NCBI RefSeq assembly: GCF_015221875.1
Contig: NZ_JACYGY010000001.1
Span: forward strand, 2,644,501-2,708,500
Length of the DNA: 64,000 nucleotides
Origin: Dyadobacter subterraneus
GTDB taxonomy: Bacteria > Bacteroidota > Bacteroidia > Cytophagales > Spirosomataceae
Direction of reading: 5' to 3'
Shown: positions 61,979 through 64,000 of the stretch, piece by piece
How the letters are laid out: each line of letters opens with the position of its first letter
Position numbering within the stretch: position 1 is the stretch's first letter
The notes under the pieces: model-generated
Seen by the model: only the letters and a program-made list of their open reading frames with translations
What the model was told of the DNA's origin: nothing
Databases searched by the model: none
Position numbers and translations under genes: made by a program

Positions 61979-64000
61979 ATGGCGTTTGACTTAGATATGA
62001 TTAAGGGCGTTTACGCCCGCTTGCAAGAAAGAGTTGAAGCTGCCCGTAAAATCGAAGGGCGGGCCTTGACCTTGGCAGAAAAAATATTGTACTCTCATTT
62101 GTGGGAGGGAACACCTTCTCAGGTTTATGAGCGAGGTAAGTCTTATGTAGATTTTGCTCCTGACCGCGTTGCGATGCAGGATGCAACTGCGCAAATGGCT
62201 CTTTTACAATTTATGCAGGCTGGAAGGCCACAGGTTGCAGTTCCGTCTACCGTGCATTGCGATCACCTTATTCAGGCAGAAGTAGGTGCCGTTGCTGATT
62301 TGCAGACAGCAAAAGATAAAAATAAAGAAGTATATGATTTCCTTGCTTCGGTATCCAACAAATATGGTATCGGATTCTGGAAACCAGGTGCGGGTATTAT
62401 TCACCAGGTTGTTTTGGAAAACTATGCATTTCCAGGCGGTATGATGATTGGTACAGATTCCCACACACCTAATGCAGGTGGTTTGGGTATGGTAGCGATT
62501 GGTGTGGGTGGTGCAGATGCGAGTGATGTCATGTCAGGATTGGCCTGGGAGCTTAAAATGCCTAAGCTGATCGGTGTTAAGCTTACAGGAAAACTGAGCG
62601 GATGGGCAGCTGCGAAAGATGTTATTCTTTGGGTTGCGGGTCAGCTGACTGTAAAAGGTGGTACTGGCTGTATTGTTGAATATTTTGGAGAAGGTGCTGA
62701 AAGTCTTTCTTGTACAGGAAAAGGAACCATCTGTAACATGGGTGCCGAAATTGGAGCTACCACTTCTATTTTCGCCTATGACCAGAAAATGGATGCTTAC
62801 CTTCGCTCCACTGCACGTGCTGATGTAGCGGATGCTGCAAATGCTGTTGCCGGTTATTTACGCGCGGATGATGAGGTTTATGCAAATCCAGCTGCCTATT
62901 ATGATCAGTTAATAGAACTCGATCTTTCAACGCTTGAACCGCATGTGAACGGTCCGTTTACTCCGGACTTGGCCTGGCCACTTTCTAAATTTGCTACGGC
63001 GGTTAAGGAAAACGGATGGCCGGAAGTTCTTTCAGTTGGTTTAATTGGTTCTTGCACTAACTCTTCTTACGAAGATATCAGCCGTGCCGCTTCTCTGGCA
63101 CAACAGGCTGTTGATAAAAAACTGGTTGTAACCTCTGAATATACAATTACGCCAGGTTCTGAGCAAGTTCGTTTCACAGTAGACCGTGATGGTTTCCTTG
63201 ATACTTTCGCTCAAATTGGTGGAGTAGTTTTGGCTAATGCTTGCGGGCCTTGTATTGGTCAGTGGGCGCGTCATGGTGCGGAAAAAGGTGAGAAAAACTC
63301 AATTATCACTTCTTTCAACCGTAACTTCTCGAAACGTGCGGATGGTAATCCAAACACGCACTCGTTCGTCGCTTCTCCTGAAATTGTAACGGCTTTGGCC
63401 ATTGCGGGACGGTTAACTTTTGACCCCCGTACAGATACAATAACAAATTCAGAAGGCGTTGAAGTAATGCTTGACGAACCATCCGGATGGGAACTTCCTT
63501 CAAAAGGATTTGCTGTTGAAGATGCAGGCTATCAGGCACCAGCCGAAGATGGATCGAAAGTTCAGGTTTTGGTTAGTCCAACTTCTGATCGTCTGCAATT
63601 GCTTGAACCGTTCAAAGCCTGGGAAGGTACAGATCTTAAAGGATTGAAATTGCTGATCAAAGCAAAAGGAAAATGTACGACTGACCATATTTCTATGGCT
63701 GGTCCGTGGTTGAAATACCGCGGTCACCTCGACAATATTTCTAACAATATGTTAATCGGCGCGGTTAACTTTTACAACGAAAAAACGAACACTGTTAAAA
63801 ACCAATTAACCGGTACTTACGGTGAAGTTCCGGCGGTACAGCGTGATTACAAAGCGCATGGTATCGGAACAATCGTTGTGGGTGATGAAAACTACGGTGA
63901 AGGTTCTTCACGTGAGCACGCAGCCATGGAGCCGCGTTTCTTAGGTGCCAGAGCAATTCTTGTAAAATCTTTTGCCCGTATCCACGAAACGAACTTGAAA
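61979..64000 (+). CDS. acnA: Aconitate hydratase, A/mitochondrial type (partial, 3' end outside window)
   Basis: The frame opens with ATG at 61979 and is still open at the window end (674 codons). It shows the aconitase core: [40 protein letters not shown], the cluster ligands in [10 protein letters not shown] and [11 protein letters not shown], then the swivel-domain start [20 protein letters not shown] and [18 protein letters not shown]. It resembles the eukaryotic mitochondrial aconitase group. Role: citrate to isocitrate in the TCA cycle. It is the third gene in a row after the N-terminal fragment and acnB. Confidence 0.95.
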   Translation, partial: MAFDLDMIKGVYARLQERVEAARKIEGRALTLAEKILYSHLWEGTPSQVYERGKSYVDFAPDRVAMQDATAQMALLQFMQAGRPQVAVPSTVHCDHLIQAEVGAVADLQTAKDKNKEVYDFLASVSNKYGIGFWKPGAGIIHQVVLENYAFPGGMMIGTDSHTPNAGGLGMVAIGVGGADASDVMSGLAWELKMPKLIGVKLTGKLSGWAAAKDVILWVAGQLTVKGGTGCIVEYFGEGAESLSCTGKGTICNMGAEIGATTSIFAYDQKMDAYLRSTARADVADAANAVAGYLRADDEVYANPAAYYDQLIELDLSTLEPHVNGPFTPDLAWPLSKFATAVKENGWPEVLSVGLIGSCTNSSYEDISRAASLAQQAVDKKLVVTSEYTITPGSEQVRFTVDRDGFLDTFAQIGGVVLANACGPCIGQWARHGAEKGEKNSIITSFNRNFSKRADGNPNTHSFVASPEIVTALAIAGRLTFDPRTDTITNSEGVEVMLDEPSGWELPSKGFAVEDAGYQAPAEDGSKVQVLVSPTSDRLQLLEPFKAWEGTDLKGLKLLIKAKGKCTTDHISMAGPWLKYRGHLDNISNNMLIGAVNFYNEKTNTVKNQLTGTYGEVPAVQRDYKAHGIGTIVVGDENYGEGSSREHAAMEPRFLGARAILVKSFARIHETNLK

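Overview
The window looks like chromosomal DNA from a Bacteroidota bacterium of the order Cytophagales, most like Dyadobacter and relatives. This is inferred from gene content only: a FecI/FecR/SusC/SusD set, a type IX secretion sorting tail, SusD-type and other lipoproteins, menaquinone genes, PVC-type haem proteins, and promoter-like TTG / TAnnTTTG motifs. No rRNA, tRNA, CRISPR array, prophage or complete insertion sequence was seen.

Layout. 1-8.4 kb: the 5' part of a haem-binding/P460 protein (minus), then an ECF sigma factor, FecR anti-sigma factor, SusC transporter and SusD lipoprotein (plus), closed by a strong terminator. 8.4-10.3 kb: a minus-strand set of lipoproteins (YHYH, MORN-type, SCO1/SenC); the SCO gene has an in-frame stop. 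10.6-26.3 kb: a plus-strand carbohydrate-related region with two PVC-type dehydrogenase/c-type haem proteins (one fused to a DUF6807 domain), two Tat-exported sugar isomerase/epimerase-like proteins, an alpha-galactosidase-like enzyme, a DUF5009 membrane protein, an HD hydrolase and an orphan MacB/FtsX permease. 26.5-33.1 kb: pgi, VanZ-like protein, lipoprotein, a large secreted serine hydrolase, an SDR and a small coupled protein. 33.2-41.1 kb: dnaK, a T9SS-exported CotH protein and a Tat-exported phospholipase C.

41.3-50.8 kb is mostly minus-strand housekeeping: DUF937-like protein, rplT, rpmI, infC, thrS, a TPR lipoprotein, an rRNA-type methyltransferase, an unknown secreted protein, an EVE protein and menB, with menE divergent. 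52-58.5 kb: an unknown protein, an XRE regulator with an S24-like but apparently catalytically dead tail, an inverted-repeat island, folD, a sirtuin and topA. 58.8-64 kb: a 68-residue copy of the aconitase N terminus, then acnB and acnA (acnA runs off the window).

The observations most worth following are the free-standing aconitase N-terminal paralogue, the evenly spaced inverted-repeat island at about 54.0-54.3 kb, a perfect 11-bp inverted repeat just ahead of the alpha-galactosidase-like gene, a triple TGACA/TGTCA site upstream of dnaK, and the nonsense-interrupted SCO gene. I did not find clear evidence of a wholly new multi-gene system.
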